In this document: one piece after another, positions 1 to 9,159 of the stretch
Layout: every line of letters starts with the position of its first letter
Numbering within the stretch: position 1 is the first letter of the stretch
Position numbers and translations under genes: made by a program
DNA from: Chryseotalea sp. WA131a
Lineage (GTDB): Bacteria; Bacteroidota; Bacteroidia; Cytophagales; Cyclobacteriaceae
Length of the DNA stretch: 64,000 nucleotides
Reading direction: 5' to 3'
Assembly (NCBI GenBank): GCA_025370075.1
Contig: CP073016.1
Location: 4,340,001-4,404,000, forward strand
The notes under the pieces: model-generated
Databases searched by the model: none
Told to the model about the DNA's origin: nothing
Seen by the model: the letters and a program-made list of their open reading frames with translations, nothing else

Positions 1-1135
1 TTCCTATCAGTTTGTCAAAAAATGGAATAAAGAATTTTTCTTTGTCCGGAAACCGTTGGTAAAGTTGGAGGAGGTGCTTCAACGAGATTTCTTTTTTAAC
101 TTTTTCATTTTCCAAATTGATGCCGTAGCAGATTTTATTTTCGTGAGGTGGATTTTTAGCCATGCCTTCAATACTAACAGGCGTAAACTGAAAAGGTTGA
201 TTTTTTAAATCGGGGTGACCAATCCATTCGAAGGGGTGTTTGGTGCCTCGACCCACGCTTAGCGATGTGCCTTCAAACAAACACGTGGATGGATAGAGTG
301 CCACCGTTTGGTTGTTGGGGATATTGGGCGAAGGCTTGATGGGCAAGGGGTACTTCATTGAATGATGGTAGTTTTTCATTTTAATGACTTCAATTTCGCA
401 TTTCGCTTTTCCCTCTAGCCATCCTTGGCCGTTTATCATTTGCGCATATTCGCCCACCGTCATGCCGTGCGTGATGGGCACAGGGTGCATGCCTACAAAA
501 GATTTCAGCGACATATCGAGCACAGGGCCGTCAACATAGCTACCGTTGGGGTTTGGTCGATCGAGGATAATAACTTTTTTCTTTTGTTCGGCACAGGCCT
601 CCATCAAATAATGCATCGAGCCGATGTAGGTATAAAATCGTGCGCCTACATCTTGAATGTCAAAAATCACTACATCTACATCTGCCAATTGTTCTGGGGT
701 TGGTTTTTTATGGCTGCCATACAAAGACACCAATGGTAGTTGTGTTTTCGAATCTATTCCGTCTTTCACGGTTTCGCCTGCATCGGCTGTGCCGCGGAAA
801 CCATGCTCAGGCGAAAATATTTTTTGAATGGTGATGCCCTCACTTAGCAATGTGTCGACCAAATGTGTTTTGCCGATAGTGGACGTATGGTTCACTAGCA
901 ATGCAATCCGCTGCGAATTTAGTTTTGGCAGCAACAAATCTAACTGCGCGGCACCCGTAAGGATGGTTTTGGGTTGGGCATGTAACTGAAAAAAATATAA
1001 GAATAAAATCAAGCATAAGACGAATCTTTTTGTGCCCTTGTGGCTTTGTGGCGATGATTTTTGCCATGAAGGCACGAAGGCACGAAGGCTATAACTCAGC
1101 GCTTTGCCTACAATTTTTTTAAAAGAGCCAATCAT
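1..1135 (-). CDS. NamZ-like exo-beta-N-acetylmuramidase (DUF1343), C-terminus cut by window edge
   Basis: I read this frame by hand because it runs off the left edge. About 378 codons are visible, close to the full family length of roughly 400. Conserved DUF1343/NamZ stretches are present: LLVNHTSTIGKTHLVDTL, FSPEHGFRGTADAGE, DVVIFDIQDVGARFYTYI, ILDRPNPNG and YVDGPVLD. The family removes terminal MurNAc from peptidoglycan fragments and is exported. The only in-frame ATG is at 1135, but the first ~35 codons overlap a tandem AAGGCACG-type intergenic repeat (about 1030-1090). The true export signal (FVLCLILFLYFFQLHAQP) starts later, so initiation near an in-frame TTG at 1012 is possible. Divergent from the permease at 1174. 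Family call strong, start uncertain. Confidence 0.85.
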   Translation of the reverse strand, partial: MIGSFKKIVGKALSYSLRAFVPSWQKSSPQSHKGTKRFVLCLILFLYFFQLHAQPKTILTGAAQLDLLLPKLNSQRIALLVNHTSTIGKTHLVDTLLSEGITIQKIFSPEHGFRGTADAGETVKDGIDSKTQLPLVSLYGSHKKPTPEQLADVDVVIFDIQDVGARFYTYIGSMHYLMEACAEQKKKVIILDRPNPNGSYVDGPVLDMSLKSFVGMHPVPITHGMTVGEYAQMINGQGWLEGKAKCEIEVIKMKNYHHSMKYPLPIKPSPNIPNNQTVALYPSTCLFEGTSLSVGRGTKHPFEWIGHPDLKNQPFQFTPVSIEGMAKNPPHENKICYGINLENEKVKKEISLKHLLQLYQRFPDKEKFFIPFFDKLIG

Positions 1136-1141
1136 TTTTCT

Positions 1142-1149
1142 TTACTTTG
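1142..1149 (+). promoter_or_regulatory. candidate -7 box (TTACTTTG) for the permease gene
   Basis: TTACTTTG matches 7 of 8 positions of the Bacteroidota -7 box TAnnTTTG and lies 24 bases before the TTG proposed as start of the permease. No clear -33 element is visible in the T-rich sequence upstream. Confidence 0.35.
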
Positions 1150-1173
1150 TCTGTACCAAAATTAGCTTATTCT

Positions 1174-2532
1174 TTGAACCTTTCTTATTTCATTTCCAAA
1201 AGAATACGGAATGCCGAGCGCGGAAGTTTTTCGAGCATCATTCATAAAATTGCCATTGGCAGCATTGCTGTGGGGTTGGCCGCTTCCATTGTTTCGTTTT
1301 TGGTGATGTTGGGTTTTCAGCAAGCGGTGAAGGACAAAATCTACCGCTTCAGCAATCATTTATTGATTACCAAATTTACGATGAACAATGCGGTAGAAGA
1401 GCAGCCGTTTGATTATCGGATTGCGCTGTACCAGCAACCTGAAAAATTTCCGTTTGTAACGCACGTGCAAGAGTACAGCCACAAGGCAGGGTTGATAAAA
1501 ACCGATGACGAAGTGTTGGGCATTGTGTTTAAAGGTGTGGGGAAGAGTTTTAGCGTGACGCGATTTGAAGAGGCGATGGTGGAGGGCAGGTTTATTCAAT
1601 TCAACGACACTACCTATTCGCGTGAAGTAATTATTAGCCGTGTAATCGCCAACAAAGTAAGAGCTAGAGTGGGCGATGATTTGGTGTTGCATTTTTTTCA
1701 AAACCCTCCGCGTGTTCGCAAGCTGAAAGTGGTAGGAATTTATGAGACCAACTTGTCGGATTATTTTGATGGCAAGGTGCTGATGGGCGACATACGGATG
1801 GTGCAGCAATTGAATGGGTGGGAGCAGCATGAAGCAGGCGGACTGGAGGTGGCCATCGACCTAAACTATTTCCGTTCGTTTGATTTGTTGAAGAATGAAA
1901 TGCGAAGCAATTCGTATTCACTTACCAAAGAAGAAGCGGGTGTAGACAGTGTGATGGTGGAGCCTGGAAATACCTCGGCTGTATTTGGCTTTGAGAAAGA
2001 CAAAGCGGCCTTGGATGAAGCCTTGGTGCGCATCGGTGAATCCATCGATTATGATTTGAACATTGAAACTGTGCGCGACAAATTTGTGAATGTATTTGAG
2101 TGGCTGGATTTGATCAAGCGGCAAGTAAAAATTTTGTTGGTGGTGATATTGATTGTGATTTCGGTAAACATGATTTCGGTCATTTTGATTTTGGTGATGG
2201 AACGTATACCGATGGTAGGGATTTTAAAATCGATGGGCGGCTCGAATAAACTTGTGCGCACTATTTTTATGTACAGTGGCGGCAGCTTGGTGGCAAAGGG
2301 TTTATTGTTGGGCAATGCCATTGGCTTGGGTTTGTGCTGGCTGCAGTACCATTTCAAGTTGTTTAAATTAAATCCACACGACTACTACGTAAGCCATGTG
2401 CCGATTGAGTGGGACTGGGCCACGGTGTTGATCGTGAATGTGCTTGTTTTTGTTACCGTAGTGCTTGTGCTGTGGCTGCCCACAAGATTTATTACCAAGA
2501 TAAGCCCGGTGCAAGCGATACGGTTTGACTAG
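1174..2532 (+). CDS. LolC/LolE-type ABC transporter permease (FtsX domain)
   Basis: Inner-membrane permease of the lipoprotein-releasing/MacB type. From the start chosen here the protein is about 452 residues. It has an N-terminal transmembrane helix (IAIGSIAVGLAASIVSFLVML), a periplasmic MacB-type domain, and three C-terminal helices forming the FtsX domain with the typical ERIPMVGILKSMGG segment. No ATG precedes the conserved start. An upstream TTG at 1147 lies inside the putative -7 box, so I prefer the in-frame TTG at 1174, which gives MNLSYFISKRIR, the usual beginning of this family. No LolD-like ATPase is adjacent. The gene ends at a strong hairpin terminator shared with tRNA-Lys. Confidence 0.9.
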   Translation: MNLSYFISKRIRNAERGSFSSIIHKIAIGSIAVGLAASIVSFLVMLGFQQAVKDKIYRFSNHLLITKFTMNNAVEEQPFDYRIALYQQPEKFPFVTHVQEYSHKAGLIKTDDEVLGIVFKGVGKSFSVTRFEEAMVEGRFIQFNDTTYSREVIISRVIANKVRARVGDDLVLHFFQNPPRVRKLKVVGIYETNLSDYFDGKVLMGDIRMVQQLNGWEQHEAGGLEVAIDLNYFRSFDLLKNEMRSNSYSLTKEEAGVDSVMVEPGNTSAVFGFEKDKAALDEALVRIGESIDYDLNIETVRDKFVNVFEWLDLIKRQVKILLVVILIVISVNMISVILILVMERIPMVGILKSMGGSNKLVRTIFMYSGGSLVAKGLLLGNAIGLGLCWLQYHFKLFKLNPHDYYVSHVPIEWDWATVLIVNVLVFVTVVLVLWLPTRFITKISPVQAIRFD

Positions 2533-2541
2533 GATAAAAAC

Positions 2542-2571
2542 AAAAAACCACTCAGTTTAGAGTGGTTTTTT
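2542..2571. terminator. bidirectional rho-independent terminator
   Basis: ACCACTC (2547-2553) pairs with GAGTGGT (2560-2566) around a 6-base loop. It is flanked by a run of A on the left and a run of T on the right, so it reads as an intrinsic terminator on both strands. It separates the permease gene (+) from tRNA-Lys (-). Confidence 0.85.
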
Positions 2572-2572
2572 G

Positions 2573-2645
2573 TGATCCCGCTGGGATTCGAACCCAGGAC
2601 CCTTACATTAAAAGTGTAATGCTCTACCGACTGAGCTACGAGATC
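2573..2645 (-). tRNA. tRNA-Lys (anticodon TTT)
   Basis: A full cloverleaf can be drawn on the minus strand. The 7-bp acceptor pairs GATCTCG with CGGGATC, including one G-T pair. The D arm is GCTC/GAGC, the anticodon arm is TTACA-CTTTTAA-TGTAA giving anticodon TTT, the variable loop is 5 nt, and the T arm is CTGGG-TTCGAAT-CCCAG. Total length is 73 nt with discriminator A. The 3' CCA is not encoded. Confidence 0.97.
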
Positions 2646-2717
2646 TTTACCACGGATTTGCCACATTAAAAAGCATTTCCGTAATTGAGGTCGCAAAGGT
2701 AATGGAATCAAAAGATT

Positions 2718-3437
2718 ATGCAAATCCGTTTTTTAAAAATTCTTGTCATTTTGTTAGCCCCTTCACTATGTGCGGCCCAATCCATAAATACCAAAATTTC
2801 ACGTGCCGATTCGCTCTTTCGCGCTAAGCAATACACGCAGTCGTTTGCACTTTATAAATCAGTGTTAGAAACCAAGCAGTATTCTTCCGCTATGTTGTTG
2901 AAAATGGCCTACATACAAGAAGGGCTCGGCCATATTGGCCAATGTTTATTTTACTTAAATCTGTATCAAATCGCTTCTGGCGATGAGCAGACCATCACTA
3001 AAATGGAGGAGTTGGCTGAAAAAGGTAATTTGGAGGGTTACAAAACGGAAGAAAACAGTCCATTAGTGGAATGGCTCTCAAAGCATCGGTTTATACTTTC
3101 CTTCGGCATTTCTTTAATGGCTGTAGGAATGATTGGTTTGGCGGTTTTCCAAAAAAGAAAATCAATGAGTGTGCTGCCTCCGTTGATTGGGGCGTTTGTC
3201 TTTATGGCGTTACTTCTCGTCATCAATAACTTTTGGTATTCTCCCACACGGGTAATCATAGACGGCCCTCGTTCCTATTTGGTGGATGCACCCTCGGCTG
3301 GAGGTACGGTGGTAGATGTGGTAAGCAGTGGGCATCGCTTGGAGGTAACGGGCAAAAAAGACGTTTGGCTGAAGGTAAAATGGCGCGAGCGAGAGGCATA
3401 CATCAAATCAAACCAAGTCCGCATCGTTGAACTTTAG
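2718..3437 (+). CDS. TPR / SH3b-domain membrane protein (BatE-like architecture)
   Basis: A 239-residue protein with a signal peptide (residues 1-20, ending SLCAAQ). TPR-like helices follow (about 25-95: ADSLFRAKQYTQSFALYKSVLE), then two transmembrane helices (about 126-148 and 155-176), and a C-terminal bacterial SH3 domain (about 185-237: GGTVVDVVSSGHRLEVTGKK, then WLKVKWREREAYIKSNQV). This is the architecture of BatE in Bacteroidota Bat operons. No BatA-D or MoxR gene is nearby, so I call only the architecture. It stands alone between tRNA-Lys and a convergent T9SS cargo gene. Confidence 0.8.
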   Translation: MQIRFLKILVILLAPSLCAAQSINTKISRADSLFRAKQYTQSFALYKSVLETKQYSSAMLLKMAYIQEGLGHIGQCLFYLNLYQIASGDEQTITKMEELAEKGNLEGYKTEENSPLVEWLSKHRFILSFGISLMAVGMIGLAVFQKRKSMSVLPPLIGAFVFMALLLVINNFWYSPTRVIIDGPRSYLVDAPSAGGTVVDVVSSGHRLEVTGKKDVWLKVKWREREAYIKSNQVRIVEL

Positions 3438-3440
3438 AAT

Positions 3441-6170
3441 CTAACGGATAACGGATAACGAACTTTTGTATTCGCGATTATTATATTTCACTACATAATA
3501 ATACACACCAGCAGATTCTTGTGAGGCATACCATCTAAACTTTCGATCAGTACTTTCAAAAACCAAATCACCCCATCGATTAAAAATTTTCACCGATTGA
3601 AATTGTTGAACACAATTGTCTTTCGGCAGATTCACCTCGGCATCTAAGTTTGTTCCTTTTGGGGAAGTATCAATTCCGTCCAAAGCAAAATAATCATTGT
3701 ATTGATCGTTGTTGGGCGTAAAGACGTTTGGCAGTTTAAACTTTTCATCGTTACCATTCACATCACTGATTTTCATATCAATGGTTATGGTATCACCTTT
3801 TGCATTCAGGCATCGATTGTCCAGGATATTAAATTTGAAAGAATAATTGTTGGTGTACACACTGTTTTTGAAAATAGAACAATCAGGTACCCAACTGAAA
3901 AGCGATTGCAAGCCGCTTATTCCTTTAACATTTTTGAAAGTATACCCTTCGGGTTTTAAATCGCCAGTGGCAGAAATCAAATTTAGCTGCAAGGAGTCTT
4001 TGGTGGGAATGACATCTGCATCCGAGCCCAGTAAATTGATTTCAATGGATTCTCCCAAAACAAAATTTAGATTTCCGTTTGAAACATTCTGCAACCCAGT
4101 TGTCAAAGCAGTTACTATCGGTTTGGCATTATCGGGCTTGCTGATTTTCACTTCCACATCTACGGTGTCAGCTTTATAAAATTTGCATTTGTTTAAGTTA
4201 TCGACCACAATAAACTGAAATGTGTATTTATCTTTTTTGGCCAAATCGAGTTTATCACATTTAATATTCCAATTAAAATTGTTTGCTACGTTGCCGTTGC
4301 CCGTTGCGGTTGAAAAAGTGATGCCGTAGTCATTCATGTTGAAGCCTTGACCCTTTCCACTCAAAACCAAAAAATCATTGTCCACATCTTTGCCGGTAAC
4401 TGTAAAATTTAATGGTTCGAAAATTTTTCGCTGCACAGAAATTTTTCGTGCTGTTGGCGATGCGCCCAAACCTGAAGTTGAAATGGTGGGAGGGGAGTTT
4501 TTTGGAAACTCTTGAAAAGTTAAGTCGAACAATAAGGTATCGGGTGGATTTAGTTTGCAGGGCAAATCATTGTCATCCAATAGAAAGCGAAGCCTAAAGT
4601 TACTTTGCTTGAAGAATGGATAGACATCGCATTTTGGATCCCACGTGAGTTGTGTTTTTATCGAACCGGGTTGTGGGGTGTAGGGTGATAAGCTAAAACC
4701 ATAATCTTCTAGTTTAAATGCGTTGGTGGTATAGAGCAGGCTAAGGTCGTCTCTATCCACATCTACTCCTTCAATATCCCACGATCTAAAATCCCCTTCG
4801 CGAACAACTTCCGTTATTTTTTTTGATGTTGGTTTTACAAAGCGAGCACGATCATTGGTGGGCGGCTGTACGTTTACAACTACTTTCAGCGTATCCGATA
4901 GTGGTAATGTGCACGCATCATCAAAAGCAATAATACCTACTTGATAAGGGCCGTTAATGTAAGGGCATTGTGGAAAGCAAATTTGAAAATCGGCAGTACT
5001 GCCGATTTTCAACACCGCAGTAGTTTCGGCCGGTAAAATTTGATTTAAATTTGGTGATTTAAAATTTAGACCTACTACTCGAATGCCAATATTCTCAGTA
5101 AAATTTTGATCTGGTTTGGTTGAATCTAAATCGGAAACCCGCACTTGAATGCATCGACTGCCATCAGGCACCGAATTAGCAAACGCTACGTTCATGTTTC
5201 TTGTATAACCAAATTCAATTTCGCTTAACTTCTTTCCAGCAATAACTGGAGGCGATGCCACGGGGCATTTGTCGACTACAAAAAGTTGAAAATCGCGTCT
5301 GCTTTCACCAATTTTTTCTCCCTTTCTAAACTCTTCTACTTTTATGGCAAAAACAAAAAGGCCTTGGATGGCGGCCGGAGTACAAGTGAGCAACCCATCT
5401 TTGCTGATTTTTAAATCACGAATGCCATTGATAATATTATTGAGTGAAAAAGGGGGACGCCACAATACTTCTGGATAAGGCTTTGAAAGAGAAGGAGGCC
5501 CTGCTTGACTTGTTTTTGTAGATAAGGGTGTTACCATGGAATACACCAACGAATCACCATCGTTATCAATTCCGCCAAAATCTACATAGTAAGGTTTATA
5601 CGGACATGCATAATCACTAAGGGGGGGAAATAATCTAGGAGTTGAATCGATGAAAGGTTTCCCGTCTTTTACTACTGCCGGAAACTCAAGGTAAAATGTT
5701 TGACCAGCATATTTGGTTGGATCAGAGGTAAGTGTAGGGGGAGGGGGCGGTTCTGGGCTATAAATATTCAAGATGGAATAATTGCGACAGCAACGCTCCC
5801 ACGAAACGTAATAACCGGTCGGATCGGTATAAAGAGATGGTGATAAAAAAATATCTAATGAGTAAACGATTTTGGTCGTTTGTATGCTTCCATCCGAGCA
5901 GGCTGGTTGGGCATATTGTACCTCGGTTTCGCTCACCAAGGGCAGGGTGTAGGTGGCCATTCGGAAGTTGTCACTTTTTCGATAGATGCCCACAGTTGCA
6001 TTGGGATCTTTGGCACCAGGGTCGCCATTCTTTTTATCAAAATACAAAATCATGTTGAGCTTATAACTATTGCCACTGATGTGTACCAGTTCAAACTCAC
6101 CCCCGACAATGTGGGTGGCCAATACAGGAAAAGCGATTAATAAGAATAGAGTTAAAAATATTTTTTTCAT
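3441..6170 (-). CDS. T9SS type B sorting domain (gliding-motility C-terminal domain) surface protein
   Basis: A 909-residue exported protein. The signal peptide ends at ...FPVLA before THIVGGEFE. The middle is a series of beta-rich repeat units of Ig/cadherin-like spacing containing D-x-D-x-D motifs (GGIDNDGDSLVYS, VDVDRDDLSLLY, GKDVDNDFLVLSG, GSDADVIP). The last ~95 residues are a type B sorting domain: LPNVFTPNNDQYNDYF, then VKIFNRWGDLVFES and AGVYYYVVKYNN. Such proteins cross the outer membrane through the type IX system and are surface-anchored or released; their role is often adhesive. The exact function is unknown. The gene's 3' end runs straight into a short heptamer tract (3441-3461). 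Confidence 0.9.
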   Translation of the reverse strand: MKKIFLTLFLLIAFPVLATHIVGGEFELVHISGNSYKLNMILYFDKKNGDPGAKDPNATVGIYRKSDNFRMATYTLPLVSETEVQYAQPACSDGSIQTTKIVYSLDIFLSPSLYTDPTGYYVSWERCCRNYSILNIYSPEPPPPPTLTSDPTKYAGQTFYLEFPAVVKDGKPFIDSTPRLFPPLSDYACPYKPYYVDFGGIDNDGDSLVYSMVTPLSTKTSQAGPPSLSKPYPEVLWRPPFSLNNIINGIRDLKISKDGLLTCTPAAIQGLFVFAIKVEEFRKGEKIGESRRDFQLFVVDKCPVASPPVIAGKKLSEIEFGYTRNMNVAFANSVPDGSRCIQVRVSDLDSTKPDQNFTENIGIRVVGLNFKSPNLNQILPAETTAVLKIGSTADFQICFPQCPYINGPYQVGIIAFDDACTLPLSDTLKVVVNVQPPTNDRARFVKPTSKKITEVVREGDFRSWDIEGVDVDRDDLSLLYTTNAFKLEDYGFSLSPYTPQPGSIKTQLTWDPKCDVYPFFKQSNFRLRFLLDDNDLPCKLNPPDTLLFDLTFQEFPKNSPPTISTSGLGASPTARKISVQRKIFEPLNFTVTGKDVDNDFLVLSGKGQGFNMNDYGITFSTATGNGNVANNFNWNIKCDKLDLAKKDKYTFQFIVVDNLNKCKFYKADTVDVEVKISKPDNAKPIVTALTTGLQNVSNGNLNFVLGESIEINLLGSDADVIPTKDSLQLNLISATGDLKPEGYTFKNVKGISGLQSLFSWVPDCSIFKNSVYTNNYSFKFNILDNRCLNAKGDTITIDMKISDVNGNDEKFKLPNVFTPNNDQYNDYFALDGIDTSPKGTNLDAEVNLPKDNCVQQFQSVKIFNRWGDLVFESTDRKFRWYASQESAGVYYYVVKYNNREYKSSLSVIR

Positions 6171-6228
6171 TGCAAATTGAACTTAAATATACCCAATTTT
6201 TATTCACACCTAAAACCCAACTTTATGG

Positions 6229-6236
6229 TATTTTCG
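6229..6236 (+). promoter_or_regulatory. -7 box (TATTTTCG) just upstream of rlmD-like gene
   Basis: TATTTTCG matches 7 of 8 positions of TAnnTTTG and lies 5 bases before the ATG at 6242, implying a very short or absent 5' leader. It argues against the longer reading frame that opens at 6170. Confidence 0.4.
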
Positions 6237-6241
6237 CCCCT

Positions 6242-7663
6242 ATGAAAAAAGGCGACAAACTGGATAATATTGCCATCGAAACGATGGCGGCAGAGGGCAA
6301 ATGCATTGCCAAACACAATGGATTGGTCATTTTTATTCAAGGCGGGGCGCCTGGAGACATCGTAGAAATTGAGCTCACCAAAATAAAAAGTAGTTTTTTA
6401 GAAGGGCGGGTAACGGAAATCCGTAGGCTTTCTTCTCATCGGGCGCAGCCATTCTGCACTCATTTTGGCTTGTGCGGTGGCTGCTCATGGCAACACATCA
6501 ACTATAGCACACAACTGCAATACAAGCAGCAACAAGTTATTGATAATCTGGAACGGCTTGGTGGGCTACAACTTCCTGCCATCAGCCCCATCATTGCATC
6601 CGCAAAAACAGATCACTACCGCAATAAATTGGATTATACGTTCACGGCAAATCGCTGGCTAACCAAAGAAGAATTGGCGAAAGCCATGGAAGAAAGTAGG
6701 TATGAGGTTGGCTTGGGCTACCATTTGCCAGGGGCATTTGATCGCGTATTTGATGTAGCCGAATGTCATTTGCAATCCGACCCATCCGATGCACTTCGGT
6801 TGTTGGTAAAAAAGGTTTCGGTCGAAAACAATATTCCTTTTTTTGATCTGCGCAGGCAAACTGGATTTTTGAGAACCCTCACTATTCGCTCCAGCAATAC
6901 CGATGAAGTGATGGTAATTTTGCAGGTAACGTCCGATAAAATGGAATGGACGGAGTTAATCTTAAAATCCATAGCAGATCATTTTCCCGGGGTAACATCG
7001 CTCAACTACATAATCAATAATAAACGCAACGACACATTTGCTGATTTGGATGTTATTTGCTGGAAAGGCAATCCGTACATCACCGAAAAGATGCCCTCTT
7101 CTGATGGATCAAAGACACTTCAATTCCGCGTGGGGCCAAAATCTTTTTATCAAACCAATTCCGATCAGGCATATGAACTTTACAAAGTGGCTGCGCAACT
7201 GGCCGACCTAAAAGGAGATGAGCTGGTCTATGATCTATATACTGGCACAGGTACCATCGCCAATTTTGTTGCCAGTCAATCCAAAAAAGTAATTGGGTTA
7301 GAATACGTAGCTGCAGCTATCGAAGACGCAAAAGCAAATTCCAAACTCAACAATATTAACAACACTGAATTTTTTGCGGGAGACATGAAAGATTTGCTCA
7401 CCGAAGCATTTCTATCACAACACGGCCGCCCGGATGTCGTGATCACCGACCCACCTCGGGCAGGCATGCATGAAGATGTGTGCAAAATGTTGCTCAAGGC
7501 ATTGCCCAAACGAATTGTGTACGTGAGTTGCAACCCTGCCACGCAAGCACGCGACCTAAAAATCCTTTCTGAAAAATATACTATCAATGCAGTGCAGCCA
7601 GTAGATATGTTTCCACATACAGTGCATGTGGAAAATGTGGTAAGGTTGGATTTAGTCTTGTAG
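6242..7663 (+). CDS. rlmD: 23S rRNA (uracil-5-)-methyltransferase, RlmD/RumA family
   Basis: A 473-residue TRAM plus class I SAM methyltransferase. The TRAM domain covers about residues 3-60. A cysteine cluster for a [4Fe-4S] centre follows (FCTHFGLCGGCSWQ, with a further Cys in VAECHLQ). The SAM-binding motif is YDLYTGTGTIANFV, the substrate motif is DPPRAGMH, and the catalytic Cys lies in YVSCNPATQARDL. The family makes m5U in 23S rRNA or tRNA; whether the target is U1939 cannot be told from sequence. I chose ATG 6242 because the extra 24 upstream residues fall on the putative promoter and overlap the divergent gene's start. Confidence 0.9.
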   Translation: MKKGDKLDNIAIETMAAEGKCIAKHNGLVIFIQGGAPGDIVEIELTKIKSSFLEGRVTEIRRLSSHRAQPFCTHFGLCGGCSWQHINYSTQLQYKQQQVIDNLERLGGLQLPAISPIIASAKTDHYRNKLDYTFTANRWLTKEELAKAMEESRYEVGLGYHLPGAFDRVFDVAECHLQSDPSDALRLLVKKVSVENNIPFFDLRRQTGFLRTLTIRSSNTDEVMVILQVTSDKMEWTELILKSIADHFPGVTSLNYIINNKRNDTFADLDVICWKGNPYITEKMPSSDGSKTLQFRVGPKSFYQTNSDQAYELYKVAAQLADLKGDELVYDLYTGTGTIANFVASQSKKVIGLEYVAAAIEDAKANSKLNNINNTEFFAGDMKDLLTEAFLSQHGRPDVVITDPPRAGMHEDVCKMLLKALPKRIVYVSCNPATQARDLKILSEKYTINAVQPVDMFPHTVHVENVVRLDLVL

Positions 7664-7745
7664 TTTTAATGAATTCATAATCAAATTGCTCCCTTTTGGT
7701 AACCGCCCAACTAAACTTTACTTTTGATTTTAGTGGAGCATGCTT

Positions 7746-7785
7746 TCGACTAAACAATCGACTATCGACAGCGGACTATTGACTA
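7746..7785. repeat. degenerate heptamer tract (TCGACTA type)
   Basis: TCGACTA at 7746 and again at 7758, then TCGACAG, CGGACTA and TTGACTA in strict 7-base steps. The tract reaches almost to the ATG of the aminotransferase at 7793. Confidence 0.75.
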
Positions 7786-7792
7786 ATCTACT

Positions 7793-9094
7793 ATGCGTCA
7801 ACATCTATTAAGTGAAGGAGCCAACGAACTCAGTTACGAAATTCGGGAGATCGTAAAGAAGGCAGAGCAAATCAAAAACCTGGGCAAAGAAATTCAGTGG
7901 GAGAATATTGGCGATCCCATTCAGAAGAATCATTTGATTCCGGATTGGATGAAGCAAATTATCGCTGATCTCTCCATGCAGAATGATACCTACAGTTATT
8001 GTCCTTCTAAAGGTATTTTAGAAACACGGCAGTTTCTAGCTGAACTAACGAATCTCCGCAAGGGAACACAGATTACGCCAGATGATATTTGTTTTTTCAA
8101 TGGCTTAGGCGATGCTATTGCTAAAGTCTATCAATACATCACACCCACTTCACGAATTATTGGACCCTCACCTGCTTACTCCACACACTCCAGTGCAGAA
8201 GCGGCTCATGCCAGTCACGAGCCATTGACGTATACGCTCGATCCCAATAACAAATGGTATCCTGATTTAGATGATCTGTATAACAAGGTGAAGTACAATC
8301 CGAATGTGGTGGGTATCCTTATCATCAATCCGGATAATCCGACTGGCATGGTGTATCCGTTGGAAACATTAAAACGAATTGTAGCCATAGCGAAGGAGTT
8401 CAACCTCTTTTTGATATGTGACGAAATCTATATCAACATTACCTATAACGGTGCAAGAGCGTATGCCTTGTCAGAAGTAATTGAAGATGTGCCTGGCATT
8501 GCCATGAAGGGAATATCAAAGGAGTTGCCATGGCCTGGCGCACGTTGTGGTTGGATGGAATATTATAACCGCGGCAAAGATGCTGACTTCAACAGACTTT
8601 GTCAGGCAATCGACAATGCCAAGATGATAGAAGTCTGCTCTACTAAGTTACCACAGTTGGCGATTCCTAAAATTCTGGGAGACTCGCGCTTCAAAGCATA
8701 TCGGGAAGAAACGAATCGGAAGATTGGAAAGCGTAGCAAAATCATTTCTGATATTTTTAAGACAGTGCCAGAACTCACGTTCAACGAAACCTTTGGCGCG
8801 TTTTACAACACCATCATCTTTAGAGAAGGCACGTTGCAATCAAATCAAAAAATTGATATTCAAGATTCAAAAATACGAGCGTTGGTAGAGGCATGGACCG
8901 CTCACGAAATGCCAAACGATAAACGCTTTGTCTATTATTTGCTTGGCGCGAAGGGAATTTGCGTAGTGCCCATTTCTTCCTTTTGTTCAGAGCTGCAAGG
9001 ATTTCGGGTTACACTGCTGGAAGAAAATGAGGAGTCATTGGTCAAAACTTTTACAGCGATACGGGATGGGATTGTGGAGTATTTGGGTTCGTAG
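7793..9094 (+). CDS. PLP-dependent class I/II aminotransferase
   Basis: A 433-residue fold-type I aminotransferase of the aspartate/alanine (AlaA-like) group. Visible features are the N-terminal LSYEIREIVKKAEQI, the SYCPSKGILETRQFLA substrate and cofactor region, IINPDNPTGMVYPL (Asn contacting PLP), CDEIYINITY (Asp for the pyridine nitrogen), and the Schiff-base Lys in GISKELPWPGARCGW. The substrate cannot be read from sequence. The start follows immediately on a heptamer tract. It is not part of the ilv operon: a DUF4143 ATPase gene with its own promoter lies between. Confidence 0.88.
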   Translation: MRQHLLSEGANELSYEIREIVKKAEQIKNLGKEIQWENIGDPIQKNHLIPDWMKQIIADLSMQNDTYSYCPSKGILETRQFLAELTNLRKGTQITPDDICFFNGLGDAIAKVYQYITPTSRIIGPSPAYSTHSSAEAAHASHEPLTYTLDPNNKWYPDLDDLYNKVKYNPNVVGILIINPDNPTGMVYPLETLKRIVAIAKEFNLFLICDEIYINITYNGARAYALSEVIEDVPGIAMKGISKELPWPGARCGWMEYYNRGKDADFNRLCQAIDNAKMIEVCSTKLPQLAIPKILGDSRFKAYREETNRKIGKRSKIISDIFKTVPELTFNETFGAFYNTIIFREGTLQSNQKIDIQDSKIRALVEAWTAHEMPNDKRFVYYLLGAKGICVVPISSFCSELQGFRVTLLEENEESLVKTFTAIRDGIVEYLGS

Positions 9095-9131
9095 CCGATT
9101 AAAGTGCACAAAATAAATGCTTATAGTATAA

Positions 9132-9158
9132 CTTTATGCACTATATTTGTGCATAAAG
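9132..9158 (+). promoter_or_regulatory. promoter-embedded palindrome of the DUF4143 gene
   Basis: CTTTATGCAC (9132-9141) and its exact reverse complement GTGCATAAAG (9149-9158) flank a 7-base spacer. Spacer plus first base of the right arm form TATATTTG (9142-9149), a full match to the TAnnTTTG -7 box. The start codon ATG follows at 9160. The geometry suits an operator for autoregulation or a leader hairpin, and may equally mark a mobile-element end. Confidence 0.6.
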
Positions 9159-9159
9159 T

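Noticed and set aside
425..739. Plus-strand open frame of 104 codons
   Set aside because: It is the antisense shadow of the NamZ-like gene, whose minus-strand translation carries conserved family motifs.
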